Source of the DNA: Lachnospiraceae bacterium 28-4
GTDB taxonomy: Bacteria; Bacillota; Clostridia; Lachnospirales; Lachnospiraceae
DNA length: 64,000 bases
Reading direction: 5' to 3'
Assembly (NCBI GenBank): GCA_000403275.2
Contig: KE159598.1
Span: forward strand, 741,236 to 805,235
Part shown: in pieces, positions 16,866-26,850 of the stretch
Layout: every line of letters begins with the position of its first letter
Numbering within the stretch: the stretch's first letter is position 1
Notes under the pieces: model-generated
What the model was told of the DNA's origin: nothing
Database searches by the model: none
The model's input: only the letters and a program-made list of their open reading frames with translations
Made by a program: the position numbers and the translations under genes

Positions 16866-18866
16866 ATGTTAAGAACAATCAAGGGAAGGCTTACGGTTAA
16901 TGTGATAGGCATTGTGGTGGCGGCCATTCTCCTGACGACGGCGGGAATCGTCTGGGTTGCAGGGAAACGGATGATCCAAGACCAGTCAAGGGCGTTACAG
17001 CTGAATGCGGATAAATATGCGGAAGAGATCAATGCCTGGGTGGAAAATGAAAAAATGCTTGCAGAAGGGGCGGCAGGCAGCATAAGGGCAGGAGGAAGGA
17101 CGGATACAGACTTTCTCCAGTCCGTGGTGGATGCCCATGCGCAGGACAGGGAAGAGCTTTTGAATCTGTACTGCGGAACAAAGGACAGCAGGTTTATTCA
17201 ATCGAACAAAGAGGCGGAGGTGCCGGAGGGGTATGACCCGGTGGCGAGAGGATGGTACCAGCAGGCGGCTGAGAAAGGCGGAGCGATCGTAACGGATCCT
17301 TATATGGATGCGGTGACAGGGCAGATGTGTACGACGATCGCAGTGCCTGTTTACATAGACGACGAACTGGCGGGAGTGGTCGGCTTGGATGTGACGCTCG
17401 CTACGGTGACGGAACTGACAGGGAGCATCAACTATGAAGAAGGGGTTTATGGATTTTTAGTGGACAGCAGCGGGCAATACGTGGCGCATAAAAATAAGAA
17501 ATTCGAGCCCACAGGGGATACGGCGGTTGCGGCGGAAGATGTGGTTCCCGGAATGAAAGGAATGCTGGAGGGGACGGACAGCGGGGTGGAAAGGATGCCG
17601 GATTATGACGGCAGCGCCTGTTATTTTGCGGTGTCAGGGATCAAAGGAAGTTTGTGGAAGCTGGGCGTTGTTGTACCGGCGGCCAATCTTATGGGTTCCC
17701 TGGCGGCCATGGTAGGGGTAGCAGCGGCAGCGGCGCTTGTCATTATTGTATTTGTGGCATTGTTTATGGCTTGGCTGATCGGGAGGATGCTGGAGCCGGT
17801 ACAGATGCTGAAACAGTTTGCCTCCGGGGATTTTTCGGAACATGCGGTTTCGGCCAAAGGAGTTCCGAAAGAATACAGGAACGAGACGGAACAGATCCGC
17901 ATTGCGACGGCGGAAGTAAAGCAGCAGATGAGGGAAATTATTCTGAATACCAAGCAGGAAGCGGAAAAGATCGGCGGAATTGCCGAGGGCGCGTCTGCCG
18001 GAATGGCGGTGTTGGATAAAGAGATCGACGGTATTTTCGAGCTGGCAGCGCATGTATCGGAGCAGACCACGCGGGCGAGGATGCTGACAGAGAATATAAA
18101 GGAGAATGGACAGGAACTGGGGGATGCCATAGAGAATGTAGCCAGAAAGGCGGAAGAGGCGGCGGAGCAGTCAAACGGCATTATGGAACGGGCTGGAAAG
18201 CAGTATGAGGCTTCCGGCCAGTCTGCCAGAGAGGCTGTCGCACTTTGCAGCGAAGCCGGCAAAGAACTGGAGAAGGCAATTTCGGACAGCCGGAAGGTAC
18301 ATGAGATCGATGCTTTGACAGAAGAGATATTGGCCATCAGTTCCCAGACGAATCTGCTGGCGCTGAATGCATCGATAGAGGCGGCAAGGGCTGGCGAAGC
18401 GGGCAAGGGATTTGCCGTCGTGGCGGAAGAGATCCGGCAGCTGGCGGATCATTCCAGGCAGGCGGTGGACAAAATACGCAAGGTGACGGAAAATGTGGTA
18501 CAAAATGTCGCTTTTTTATCGGAAAATGCCAGAAGGCTTCTGGGATTTATGAATGGAAAGGTGATGGAAGATTACAAGGGGATGACGGAACTGGCAGAAG
18601 CGTATCAAAAAGATGCCGCATTTTATAACGATATATCCAGCGACCTGGGGGCATCTTCCCAGGAGATGAACGCGAGCATGGCAGGGATCAACGAATCCAT
18701 CGGCGTGATTGCGGAACTTGCAGGAGGAATTGCGGAATTTATGGAAAACATGGAACAATCCGCAGAAGAATCGAGGGAAAATTCAAAGGCGGTAATGGAA
18801 CGGATGGCGGAATTGTTCCGATTGAGCGAGCTTTTAAATGAGACGGTGGCATCCTTCCGGGTATAA
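16866..18866 (+). CDS. Methyl-accepting chemotaxis protein with dCache-type sensor
   Basis: This 666-residue receptor has a membrane segment at residues ~11-30, an extracellular domain at ~35-270 with the dCache landmarks [36 protein letters not shown] and GVVGLDVTL, a second membrane segment at ~278-302, a HAMP-like stretch, and a long signalling helix pair. The hairpin tip [21 protein letters not shown] and [15 protein letters not shown] contacts CheA and CheW. The ligand is unknown; dCache domains usually bind amino acids or other small metabolites. It is monocistronic, with terminators on both sides. Confidence 0.93.
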   Translation: MLRTIKGRLTVNVIGIVVAAILLTTAGIVWVAGKRMIQDQSRALQLNADKYAEEINAWVENEKMLAEGAAGSIRAGGRTDTDFLQSVVDAHAQDREELLNLYCGTKDSRFIQSNKEAEVPEGYDPVARGWYQQAAEKGGAIVTDPYMDAVTGQMCTTIAVPVYIDDELAGVVGLDVTLATVTELTGSINYEEGVYGFLVDSSGQYVAHKNKKFEPTGDTAVAAEDVVPGMKGMLEGTDSGVERMPDYDGSACYFAVSGIKGSLWKLGVVVPAANLMGSLAAMVGVAAAAALVIIVFVALFMAWLIGRMLEPVQMLKQFASGDFSEHAVSAKGVPKEYRNETEQIRIATAEVKQQMREIILNTKQEAEKIGGIAEGASAGMAVLDKEIDGIFELAAHVSEQTTRARMLTENIKENGQELGDAIENVARKAEEAAEQSNGIMERAGKQYEASGQSAREAVALCSEAGKELEKAISDSRKVHEIDALTEEILAISSQTNLLALNASIEAARAGEAGKGFAVVAEEIRQLADHSRQAVDKIRKVTENVVQNVAFLSENARRLLGFMNGKVMEDYKGMTELAEAYQKDAAFYNDISSDLGASSQEMNASMAGINESIGVIAELAGGIAEFMENMEQSAEESRENSKAVMERMAELFRLSELLNETVASFRV

Positions 18867-18890
18867 GAATTGAATAATTATAAAATCAGA

Positions 18891-18922
18891 AAAATAGCGC
18901 TTTTCCATAGGCGCTATTTTTA
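18891..18922 (+). terminator. Rho-independent terminator of the chemoreceptor gene
   Basis: A perfect 10-bp stem, AAAATAGCGC / GCGCTATTTT, with a 10-base loop runs into T residues. Confidence 0.85.
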
Positions 18923-19102
18923 TAATTCTTATAAAATAATAAATTTTTTTTAAAGAAAATAAAATGAATAAAAATGCAAAAATAATAAATAATTATTCAA
19001 ATAATTTACCAAAGTAAAGAGATAAAGAATATTCATGCACAAAAATGTAATATAATGTAAAAAAATGAATAATTTAACGTCAATCAATAATACAAAATGG
19101 AA

Positions 19103-19132
19103 TTGACAAAGCAATGTAATTTTTGATAAAAT
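19103..19132 (+). promoter_or_regulatory. Sigma-A promoter of the opp operon
   Basis: Perfect -35 TTGACA at 19103-19108, an 18-base spacer, and -10 TAAAAT at 19127-19132. It is the best promoter in the gap upstream of oppB. Confidence 0.65.
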
Positions 19133-19177
19133 ATGGAGCGTGTTATTTAGGATATAAGCATAAGAGGAGCTGAAAAT

Positions 19178-20095
19178 ATGTTAAAGTATATTGCAAAACG
19201 AATAGGTCTGGCAGTCGTAACGATCTGGGCGGTGGCTACCATTACCTTCTTTTTAATGAATATGGTGCCAGGAGGTCCGTTCCTGTCGGAAAAGGCGATC
19301 AGTCCACAGGCACAGGCAGCCCTGGAGGCAAAGTATGGACTGGACAAACCTTTATTCCAACAATATATTACATATCTGACAGATGCACTTCATGGAGATT
19401 TCGGTGACAGCCTAAAACAGAGAGGCCGTACCGTAATGTCTATTATACAAACAAAATTCCCCGTTTCAGCAAGAGTAGGCGGGATATCGGTATTGGTTGC
19501 CCTATGTATAGGGATTCCGCTGGGATGTATCGCCGCTATCCGGAGAGGAAAATTCATAGATAGTTTTATAAGCGTCGTGGCGACTTGCGGGATCGCGGTG
19601 CCAAGCTTCGTAATTTGTACGGTGCTGATGTACTTCTTCGGCGTTAAATTAAGAATTTTGCCGACGCTGGGACTCACGTCATGGAAGCATTATATTATGC
19701 CGGTAATCGCGCTGGCGTTTTATCCAACGGCCTATATTATGAGACTGACAAGGTCGTCCATGCTGGATGTACTTGGGCAGGATTATATGAGAACCGCGAA
19801 AGCAAAAGGTTTATCGCAAGTGGTCAGCATATTCAAACATGCGCTCAGAAACGCTATTCTTCCGGTTATTACTTATGTGGGGCCTATGCTGGCGTATACC
19901 TTATCGGGAAGCTTTGTAGTGGAAAAAATATTTACTATTCCGGGGCTTGGGGGAGAGTTCATCGGCTCGATAACCAGCCGCGATTATACAGTAATTATGG
20001 GGACGACGATTTTCCTTGCGACATTGATCGTTATTATGAATGTGATTGTGGATATTGTTTATAAGATCGTAGACCCAAGAATTAAATTAAAGTAA
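19178..20095 (+). CDS. oppB: Oligopeptide ABC transporter permease OppB
   Basis: This 305-residue inner-membrane permease starts at ATG 19178 behind GAGGAG. The N-terminal signature (MLKYIAKRIGLAVVTIW), about six membrane segments, and the cytoplasmic EAA-like loop LDVLGQDYMRTAKAKGLSQV that docks on the ATPases identify the DppB/OppB family. It pairs with OppC to form the channel for peptides delivered by the lipoprotein OppA. It is the first gene of a five-gene operon. Confidence 0.93.
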   Translation: MLKYIAKRIGLAVVTIWAVATITFFLMNMVPGGPFLSEKAISPQAQAALEAKYGLDKPLFQQYITYLTDALHGDFGDSLKQRGRTVMSIIQTKFPVSARVGGISVLVALCIGIPLGCIAAIRRGKFIDSFISVVATCGIAVPSFVICTVLMYFFGVKLRILPTLGLTSWKHYIMPVIALAFYPTAYIMRLTRSSMLDVLGQDYMRTAKAKGLSQVVSIFKHALRNAILPVITYVGPMLAYTLSGSFVVEKIFTIPGLGGEFIGSITSRDYTVIMGTTIFLATLIVIMNVIVDIVYKIVDPRIKLK

Positions 20096-20118
20096 AGTAA
20101 GGAAGAGAGAAGAAGAGA

Positions 20119-21165
20119 ATGAAACAGAATCCAATCAGTTTTCAGTTAAAACTTAATCCGGAAGATTTCCTCCCGGCCAGTGAGGAGGAAAAAGAAAGCC
20201 TTGTTATTATGCGGGAAAGCGTAAGCTTCTGGAAAGACGGCTTTCGCCGCCTCGCGAAAAATAAAGTGGCGATGGTGAGCTTGGTAGTCATTCTTATCGT
20301 AATGATATTTTCTTTTATCGTACCTTCTTTTTATCCTTATTCCTATAAGGAACAGATCAAAGGAGCGAATAATCTGAAACCGATGCAGTATTCCGAGAAA
20401 GAACTGGAAGCTATAGAAGCAGGGGAAAAGGTGTTTCCTCATATTTTCGGAACGGATAAACTGGGAAGGGATTACGCTATCCGAGTGATGATGGGGAGCA
20501 GAATTTCTCTTCTGGTAGGTTTGATCGCTACGGTGATTATTTTGGTGATCGGTTCTACCTACGGCTCCATTGCAGCCTTTTTCGGCGGATGGGTGGATCT
20601 GGTCATGATGCGTATCGTGGATATTATATATACCATACCGGATATTCTGTTGATCGTACTTTTGTCTTTTGCATTGAAGGCGCCTCTGGCGGCGCTGACA
20701 AGCCTTCCCGGCTTTGGCTGGATAAGAACTGTCGGGGAAAATCTGATCAGTATTTTTATCGTATTTGCGTTGTTGTACTGGGTAGGTATGGCGAGAATGG
20801 TAAGAAGCCAGGTGCTTATGCTCAAGGAAAGCGAATATGTAACGGCAGCGAGGGCATTGGGAGTAGGCAATGGAAAAATTATTAAAAAGCATTTATTGAC
20901 AAACTGTATCGGAACGTTAATCGTTACTACGACTCTTCAAATACCGTCTTCCATTTTTACCGAGAGCTTCCTAAGCTTTCTGGGGCTTGGAGTTGCGGTT
21001 CCGCTTCCCTCCCTCGGGAGTCTGGCGAGCGAGGCGATCAACGGATTGAATACATATCCCTATCTGCTGTTCATTCCGGCGGCTTTGATCAGCTTGATTA
21101 TTTTAAGTTTTAACCTTTTGGGAGACGGCCTCAGGGATGCATTTGACCCTAAGTTAAAAAATTAG
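20119..21165 (+). CDS. oppC: Oligopeptide ABC transporter permease OppC
   Basis: At 348 residues it is longer than OppB because of an N-terminal cytoplasmic tail and an extracellular loop between the first two membrane segments (KEQIKGANNLKPMQYSEKEL), ending in the conserved HIFGTDKLGRDY. The EAA-like loop is LMLKESEYVTAARALGVGNG. It forms the second half of the peptide channel with OppB, 23 bases downstream of it. Confidence 0.93.
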   Translation: MKQNPISFQLKLNPEDFLPASEEEKESLVIMRESVSFWKDGFRRLAKNKVAMVSLVVILIVMIFSFIVPSFYPYSYKEQIKGANNLKPMQYSEKELEAIEAGEKVFPHIFGTDKLGRDYAIRVMMGSRISLLVGLIATVIILVIGSTYGSIAAFFGGWVDLVMMRIVDIIYTIPDILLIVLLSFALKAPLAALTSLPGFGWIRTVGENLISIFIVFALLYWVGMARMVRSQVLMLKESEYVTAARALGVGNGKIIKKHLLTNCIGTLIVTTTLQIPSSIFTESFLSFLGLGVAVPLPSLGSLASEAINGLNTYPYLLFIPAALISLIILSFNLLGDGLRDAFDPKLKN

Positions 21166-21183
21166 GAAAGGCAGCGTATAAAG

Positions 21184-22197
21184 ATGGCAGAAGAACAAAA
21201 TGTCAGAAAATTAGTAGATATAAAGAATGAACGTCTTTCTTTCTTTACCCCGGCGGGAGAGGTAAAGGCGTTGAACGATGTTTCTATCATGTTGGAAGAA
21301 GGAGAAGTGCTTGGAATCGTCGGAGAAAGCGGCTCCGGAAAATCGGTGACGGCATACAGCCTGATGGGGCTGACGGCGTATCCGGGAAAACTATTGGGCG
21401 GTACGCTCTGGTTTAACGGACATGAGATCGAAACAATGACGGAGAAGGAAATGAGAAAAATCCGGGGAAATGAAATATCCATTATTTTCCAGGATCCCAT
21501 GACCAGTTTAAATCCCGTCTATACGATAGGAAACCAAATAGAAGAAGTGATTTTGCTTCATACAGATAAAAAGAAGAAAGAAGCTTATGAAAGGGCGAAG
21601 GAACTGCTGGAACTGGTAGGTATCAATGAGCCAGAAAAAAGATTAAAGCAATACCCCCATGAATTATCGGGCGGTATGCGCCAGCGTGTTATGATAGCGA
21701 TAGCATTGGCCTGTGAACCGAAACTTCTGATTGCAGATGAACCCACTACGGCATTGGATGTAACGATTCAGGCGCAGATTCTGGAACTGATGATGGAGCT
21801 GAAAGATAAGCTGGGTATGGCGATCATTATGATTACCCATGATTTGGGAGTTGTAGCAAATATGTGCCAGAAGATCGCAGTTATGTATGCGGGAAGAATC
21901 GTGGAATACGGCACGGCGGATGATATTTTCTACCATCCGAAGCATCAGTATACGAAAGGTCTGATACGCAGTATCCCCAGGCTGGATACCAAAGAGCATG
22001 AACGGCTCGTACCGATCGAAGGCACTCCGGTGGATATGCTGAATCCCCCCAAGGGATGTCCTTTTGCGCCGCGCTGTGATGAATGTATGAAGATATGCCT
22101 CAGGGAAATGCCTCCGGTAACGACTTTCAGCGACACTCATTATACGCAGTGCTGGCTGAACCAGAAGGAGGAGATGGAAGGAGGAGCGGCCAAATGA
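21184..22197 (+). CDS. oppD: Oligopeptide ABC transporter ATPase OppD
   Basis: This 337-residue ATPase has Walker A GESGSGKS, signature LSGGMRQRVMIAIAL, Walker B LLIADEPTTALD and the switch ITHDLG. The C-terminal GCPFAPRCDECMKIC is the cysteine-rich oligopeptide transporter tail that in relatives can bind an iron-sulfur cluster. It works as a heterodimer with OppF. Its last bases overlap the oppF start (ATGA). Confidence 0.94.
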   Translation: MAEEQNVRKLVDIKNERLSFFTPAGEVKALNDVSIMLEEGEVLGIVGESGSGKSVTAYSLMGLTAYPGKLLGGTLWFNGHEIETMTEKEMRKIRGNEISIIFQDPMTSLNPVYTIGNQIEEVILLHTDKKKKEAYERAKELLELVGINEPEKRLKQYPHELSGGMRQRVMIAIALACEPKLLIADEPTTALDVTIQAQILELMMELKDKLGMAIIMITHDLGVVANMCQKIAVMYAGRIVEYGTADDIFYHPKHQYTKGLIRSIPRLDTKEHERLVPIEGTPVDMLNPPKGCPFAPRCDECMKICLREMPPVTTFSDTHYTQCWLNQKEEMEGGAAK

Positions 22198-23183
22198 GTG
22201 ACAGGTTAGTTCAGATAGAGCATTTACGCCAATACTTCCCGGCTGGCGGTTATGGCAAAAGAAAAAAATATGTACAGGCGGTAGATGATGTTTCTTTTTA
22301 TATTGAAAGAGGAGAGACACTCGGTCTCGTAGGAGAGTCGGGTTGTGGAAAAACGACGACGGGACGTACCATTTTAAGATTGTATGAACCTACTGGCGGA
22401 AAGTTTATATATGATGGAAATGTAATTTTTGATGTAGAGAACAAGGTTTCGGTAGATATGCTGCCATATCGGAAAAGAATGCAGATTGTATTCCAGGATC
22501 CTTACGCAAGCCTGGATCCCCGTATGACAGTAGGAGATATTGTAGGAGAGGCCATTGATGTCCATAAACTGGCAGCCAATAAGCAGGAACGCTATGATAT
22601 TATTATAGAGATGCTTCGAAGGGTGGGCTTGAACTCCGAACATGCGAATCGTTATCCCCACGAATTTTCGGGCGGACAGAGGCAGAGAGTTGGTATTGCC
22701 AGGGCATTAGCGGTAAATCCTGAATTTATCGTGTGCGATGAACCGATTTCCGCACTGGATGTTTCCATTCAGGCGCAGGTCATCAATATGTTTGAAGACT
22801 TGCAGGAAGAGATGGGGCTGACTTATTTGTTTATTGCCCATGATCTTTCCGTAGTGAAGCATATATCCAACAGGATCGGAGTGATGTATCTGGGGCGTTT
22901 GGTGGAATTGGCGGACAGCTATGAACTGACGACAAACAGTCTTCACCCATATACGAAGAGTTTGATTTCTGCAATTCCGATTGCGGATCCAAAGGTGGCG
23001 AGGCAGAGCCAGCGTATTGTTTTGGAGGGGGATGTACCCAGTCCGTTGAATCCGCCTTCTGGTTGCAGGTTCCGTACGAGATGCCCTTATGCGAATGAAA
23101 GATGTGCGGCAGAAGTGCCGGAGTGGCGGGAAGTGTCAAATGGCCATTATGTAGCCTGCCATCATTTTGAGAATTGCCGGTAG
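22194..23183 (+). CDS. oppF: Oligopeptide ABC transporter ATPase OppF
   Basis: This 329-residue protein starts at ATG 22194, overlapping the oppD stop; the frame is open further upstream, but that lies inside oppD. Walker A is GESGCGKTT, signature FSGGQRQRVGIARAL, Walker B FIVCDEPISALD, and the tail GCRFRTRCPYANERC has the cysteine pattern. It hydrolyses ATP with OppD to drive import. Confidence 0.94.
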   Translation: MSDRLVQIEHLRQYFPAGGYGKRKKYVQAVDDVSFYIERGETLGLVGESGCGKTTTGRTILRLYEPTGGKFIYDGNVIFDVENKVSVDMLPYRKRMQIVFQDPYASLDPRMTVGDIVGEAIDVHKLAANKQERYDIIIEMLRRVGLNSEHANRYPHEFSGGQRQRVGIARALAVNPEFIVCDEPISALDVSIQAQVINMFEDLQEEMGLTYLFIAHDLSVVKHISNRIGVMYLGRLVELADSYELTTNSLHPYTKSLISAIPIADPKVARQSQRIVLEGDVPSPLNPPSGCRFRTRCPYANERCAAEVPEWREVSNGHYVACHHFENCR

Positions 23184-23285
23184 GCATGATTGACTTAGAT
23201 AGACAATTACAAATATCAAAGATAGTGTGGTAGGAGTAATGTTTATAAACTATTTAACATTCTTATTAAAAGAGGAGGAAAAACT

Positions 23286-24998
23286 ATGAAAAAGAGAGTT
23301 ATTGCACTCTTGATGGCAGCAGCTATGACTGTTGGCCTGGCAGCTTGTGGTTCCGGCAATGCAGAAGCACCGGCGCAGGAACCGGCAGCAGAAGCACCGG
23401 CGGCAGAAGACAGTGCAGAAGCACCGGTAGTGGACGATGTGGCAGAAGCACCGGCAGCATCCGGCGGCAACAAGATTTTAAAAGTACAGGTTGGACCTGA
23501 CCCTGAAACGATTGATCCCGCATTGAACAGCGCGGTAGACGGTGGAAATATGCTGCTTCATGCATTTGAATGCCTTCTGATCGTGGATCAGGATGGAAAA
23601 TTGGCTCCTGGCCAGGCAGAAAGCTGGGAAACTTCGGAAGACGGTCTTACTTGGACATTCCATTTAAGAGAAGGACTGAAATGGTCCGATGGCACACCCT
23701 TGACAGCAAACGATTTCGTATATAGCTGGAAAAGAGTATGTGATCCTATGGTAGCGGCTCCTTACGCAGAGACAGTTCTCAGTATGGTAGCTGGTTATGA
23801 AGATGCGATTGGCGGAAATCTGGACGCTTTACAGGTAGTGGCACAGGATGACCTGACATTGGTTGTTACATTGAACGCTCCTTGTTCTTATTTTGGAAGC
23901 CTTGCAGCATTTGCTACCCTGAGCCCGGTACAGCAGGGTACGGTAGAAGCAAATGGCGATGCTTGGGCAACCGCTCCTGAAACCTACGTTTCCAATGGTC
24001 CTTTCTACATGACAGAGTGGGTACCTGGTTCCCATATCCTGTTCAGCAAAAACCCTAACTACTGGAACGCAGATGCGATTAAATTGGATGGTATCCAATT
24101 TGCATTGATCGAGGACTCCAACGCAGCATACAGCGCATACCAGACAGGTGAAGTTCTTATGATCAAAGACGTTCCTACGGAAGAAATTCCGAGTCTGGAA
24201 GGCAATGCTGATTTCTTTGTAGATCCGATTATCGGCACATACTATATCAGCCTTAACCTGAACAGAGATGCTTTCAAAGATGCAAAAGTACGCCAGGCTC
24301 TCAGCCTTGCGATTGACCGTGATTATGTTGCGAATACATTGATGCAGGGAACTTATTCCCCGGCAAGCAATTTCATGGGTCCCGGCTGGATCGATACGGA
24401 CGGCGCACCGTTTATAGACAAAGCGAATGGCGGAGCTCCTTATATCGATACGGCAGATTTCGAAGGTAATCTGGAAAAAGCGAAAGCATTGCTGGAAGAA
24501 GCAGGATATCCGAATGGAGAAGGCTTCCCGGCTATTTCTTACACAACGAACGATGCAGGATACCACAAAGTAGTTGCTGAATATTTGCAGCAGGCATGGG
24601 CAGAACTCGGTATTGACCTTCAGGTAAATATTGTAGAATGGTCCAGCTTCACACCTATGCGTCGTAACGGAGAATATGATGTGGCTCGTAACGGATGGGT
24701 TGGCGATTACAGCGATCCTTCCAATATGTTAGATCTGCTTTACTCCACAAACGGTAATAACGATGGTAAGTTCAGCAATTCAGAATACGATGCGGCTATG
24801 GATACATCCAGAACTACTCTGGATGCGGCAGAACGTTCGGAAGCTCTTCACACGGCAGAAGATATACTGATGGCTGAGGCAGGATGTGTTCCGATCGCTT
24901 ACTACAACGATTTCTGGCTGCAGAGCGATAAGATTACAGGTTCCTGGCATTCTCCTTATGGATACTGGTACTTCATGTATGCGGATATCGCTGAATAA
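23286..24998 (+). CDS. oppA: Oligopeptide-binding lipoprotein OppA
   Basis: This 570-residue solute-binding protein has a lipoprotein signal peptide ending LAACGS (Cys21), then an Ala/Pro/Glu-rich linker (residues ~27-60) that spaces the domain from the membrane. The family-5 solute-binding domain follows: PETIDPALNSA, GLTWTFHLREGLKWSDGTPL and VRQALSLAIDRDYV. It captures peptides for OppBCDF. The 102-base gap after oppF and the strong AGAGGAGG site suggest extra expression of the binding protein. Confidence 0.94.
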   Translation: MKKRVIALLMAAAMTVGLAACGSGNAEAPAQEPAAEAPAAEDSAEAPVVDDVAEAPAASGGNKILKVQVGPDPETIDPALNSAVDGGNMLLHAFECLLIVDQDGKLAPGQAESWETSEDGLTWTFHLREGLKWSDGTPLTANDFVYSWKRVCDPMVAAPYAETVLSMVAGYEDAIGGNLDALQVVAQDDLTLVVTLNAPCSYFGSLAAFATLSPVQQGTVEANGDAWATAPETYVSNGPFYMTEWVPGSHILFSKNPNYWNADAIKLDGIQFALIEDSNAAYSAYQTGEVLMIKDVPTEEIPSLEGNADFFVDPIIGTYYISLNLNRDAFKDAKVRQALSLAIDRDYVANTLMQGTYSPASNFMGPGWIDTDGAPFIDKANGGAPYIDTADFEGNLEKAKALLEEAGYPNGEGFPAISYTTNDAGYHKVVAEYLQQAWAELGIDLQVNIVEWSSFTPMRRNGEYDVARNGWVGDYSDPSNMLDLLYSTNGNNDGKFSNSEYDAAMDTSRTTLDAAERSEALHTAEDILMAEAGCVPIAYYNDFWLQSDKITGSWHSPYGYWYFMYADIAE

Positions 24999-25023
24999 TA
25001 GAATCGGCAGAATATAGAATTGA

Positions 25024-25058
25024 TAAAAAGAGGGTGGTTGCGGCCATCCTCTTTTTTC
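25024..25058 (+). terminator. Rho-independent terminator of the opp operon
   Basis: AAAAAGAGGGTGG and CCATCCTCTTTTTT form the stem around TTGCGG, with a T tract at its 3' side. Confidence 0.85.
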
Positions 25059-25159
25059 TGCCACAAGCTCCGAATATCAGATAGACTTTATCGATTCGCT
25101 ATGTTATAATATACAAACAGTTATTGTAATAAGTATTATTATAAATCAGGGAAGGAGGT

Positions 25160-25483
25160 ATGAACAATATGGATGCTGAAAGTAGGGAAGTTTTTGATAA
25201 GGTTTTAGGCAAGCTCGACAAGATAGATAACAGACTTGACGGGATAGATAACAGACTTGACAAGATAGAAGACAGGCTTGACAAGGCGGAATTCAGACTG
25301 GACAAAATAGATAACAGGCTGGATATTATGGAGATCAAACAAAATAAGATGTCAGAGCAAATAGCAGAATTGCAGTTGGCACAAAAACGGTTTGAACTGA
25401 ATGCAAACAAAAAGTTTGCAAGGCTTCAAGATGGCATGGATGCGGTAGAAGAAATCCTTAGAATTAATGAACTGATTCGGTAG
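25160..25483 (+). CDS. Small coiled-coil repeat protein
   Basis: This 107-residue soluble protein starts at ATG 25160 behind GGAAGGAGG. Residues 19-60 are six tandem heptads of the form LDKIDNR, clearly a coiled coil, followed by a charged helix (QIAELQLAQKRFELNANKKF). Similar short proteins with LDxIDxR heptads are common in Clostridia and have no assigned function. It is an oligomerising helical rod by appearance. It is monocistronic, with a terminator upstream. Confidence 0.75.
   Translation: MNNMDAESREVFDKVLGKLDKIDNRLDGIDNRLDKIEDRLDKAEFRLDKIDNRLDIMEIKQNKMSEQIAELQLAQKRFELNANKKFARLQDGMDAVEEILRINELIR
25214..25339 (+). repeat. Six 21-bp tandem repeat units within the coiled-coil gene
   Basis: The units encode LDKIDNR, LDGIDNR, LDKIEDR, LDKAEFR, LDKIDNR and LDIMEIK. 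The nucleotide repeats are still similar (GACAAGATAGATAACAG-like), so the array could change in unit number by slippage. Confidence 0.8.
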
Positions 25484-25708
25484 TACTTTGTCGGATACTT
25501 TCTTGTTTCCGGAGTTTTTCTTAATTTCTGATTGATCTGAAAGATTTCATAAAACGAATGATTCTCATAAATATTTTATTTCCCAAATTGATTTCTCTGT
25601 CAGACTTATTTAAAATGTTGACAAGGAAATGTTATTATAGTACGCTTAATTGCAGGAATAAAGTTATATATAAAAAGGGCAATGAATAAGAAGGGAAGGA
25701 AATGGGCT

Positions 25709-26062
25709 ATGGATAAGGAACTGAAAGACAAGTTAGTGGAATGTGGATTCGATGTGGACACGACATTACAGCGTTTTATGGGGAATGAAACGTTATATTT
25801 CAAATTCCTGAAAAAACTCCCGGCTGACCAGAACTATAAGGCTTTTATAGAGGCAGTGGAAAAAGAAGATTTGGAAGCGGCGTTCCGCAGCGGCCATACA
25901 CTAAAAGGGGTCATGTCCAATCTTGGAGTGGACGGGGCTTTAAAGGCATTGGTTCCTATGGTGGAAAAACTGCGTGCCAATGAAACAGCAGGTTTGCAGG
26001 AGGAACTGAAAGAATTTCAGGACAGATATGAAAAAGCGATTGTCTGCATCGAAAGTTTGTAA
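25709..26062 (+). CDS. Stand-alone histidine phosphotransfer (Hpt) domain protein
   Basis: This 117-residue protein starts at ATG 25709 (AAGGGAAGG upstream; ATG 25682 is an in-frame alternative). FRSGHTLKGVMSNLGVDGAL carries the phospho-accepting His and the HxLKG motif of Hpt domains, with a four-helix bundle profile. Such proteins shuttle phosphate between a hybrid sensor kinase and a response regulator. No kinase is adjacent. Confidence 0.85.
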   Translation: MDKELKDKLVECGFDVDTTLQRFMGNETLYFKFLKKLPADQNYKAFIEAVEKEDLEAAFRSGHTLKGVMSNLGVDGALKALVPMVEKLRANETAGLQEELKEFQDRYEKAIVCIESL

Positions 26063-26114
26063 AAAAAGTAAGAGGGTTTTACGGGCAAACAAAGTTGCAG
26101 GTTGAGAGAAAGGC

Positions 26115-26819
26115 ATGGTTAATTATATGCGGAGAATGTTGTTGAAACTCAGCGGGGAAGCGCTGGCGGGCAGCAAAAAAATGGGTTTTGATGAGGAAAC
26201 GGTGCGGAAGGTCGCGCTACAGGTAAAGGAACTGACGGAGGATGCACAGATAGGGATTGTGATTGGCGGCGGCAATTTTTGGCGCGGCCGTTCCAGCGAA
26301 AATATTGACCGGACGAAAGCGGATCAGATCGGCATGCTTGCAACGGTAATGAATTGTATTTATGTGTCTGAGATATTCCGTTCCGTTGGTTTGGAAACGG
26401 AGATATTGACCCCGTTCGTTTGTAGTTCCTTTACGAAACTGTTCAGCAAGGATAAGGCGAATAAATACTTTGGACAGGGAAAGGTCGTATTTTTTGCAGG
26501 CGGAACAGGCCATCCTTATTTTTCTACGGATACGGGGGTAGTGCTTCGCGCGGTGGAAGTGGATGCGGATGTGATTTTGCTGGCGAAAGCGGTAGACGGG
26601 GTTTATGATGATGATCCGAGAGCAAACCCGGATGCAAAGAAATACAGCGAAGTTTCGATAGATGAAGTGATTGAGAAAAATCTTCAGGTGGTGGATATGA
26701 CGGCATCCATTATGGCGAAAGAAAATAAGATGCCGATGTGGGTATTCGGCCTGGGCGGAGAAGACAGCATTGTCAACGCAGTAAAAGGGAACTTTACCGG
26801 CACAAAAGTGACGGTTTAA
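26115..26819 (+). CDS. pyrH: UMP kinase
   Basis: This 234-residue enzyme phosphorylates UMP to UDP using ATP. MLLKLSGEALAG, IGIVIGGGNFWRG, the DQIGMLATVMN segment and GTGHPYFSTDTGVVLRA are diagnostic of bacterial UMP kinase of the amino-acid-kinase fold; it functions as a hexamer. It starts the run pyrH-frr-uppS-cdsA-dxr-rseP. In many Firmicutes rpsB and tsf precede it; they are not here. Confidence 0.96.
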   Translation: MVNYMRRMLLKLSGEALAGSKKMGFDEETVRKVALQVKELTEDAQIGIVIGGGNFWRGRSSENIDRTKADQIGMLATVMNCIYVSEIFRSVGLETEILTPFVCSSFTKLFSKDKANKYFGQGKVVFFAGGTGHPYFSTDTGVVLRAVEVDADVILLAKAVDGVYDDDPRANPDAKKYSEVSIDEVIEKNLQVVDMTASIMAKENKMPMWVFGLGGEDSIVNAVKGNFTGTKVTV

Positions 26820-26850
26820 GTAAGATTACGGAAGGAATGGTTTTGATATT

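Larger units (their letters stand above)
18867..19177. other. Intergenic region with terminator and opp promoter
   Basis: This 311-base A+T-rich gap contains the terminator at 18891 and the promoter at 19103. Nothing else is supportable: no open frame with a ribosome binding site and no recognisable riboswitch. Confidence 0.7.

Noticed and set aside
17621-18406. 261-codon minus-strand frame in the chemoreceptor gene
   Set aside because: A Ser/Ala-rich shadow of the biased codon use of the receptor helices.
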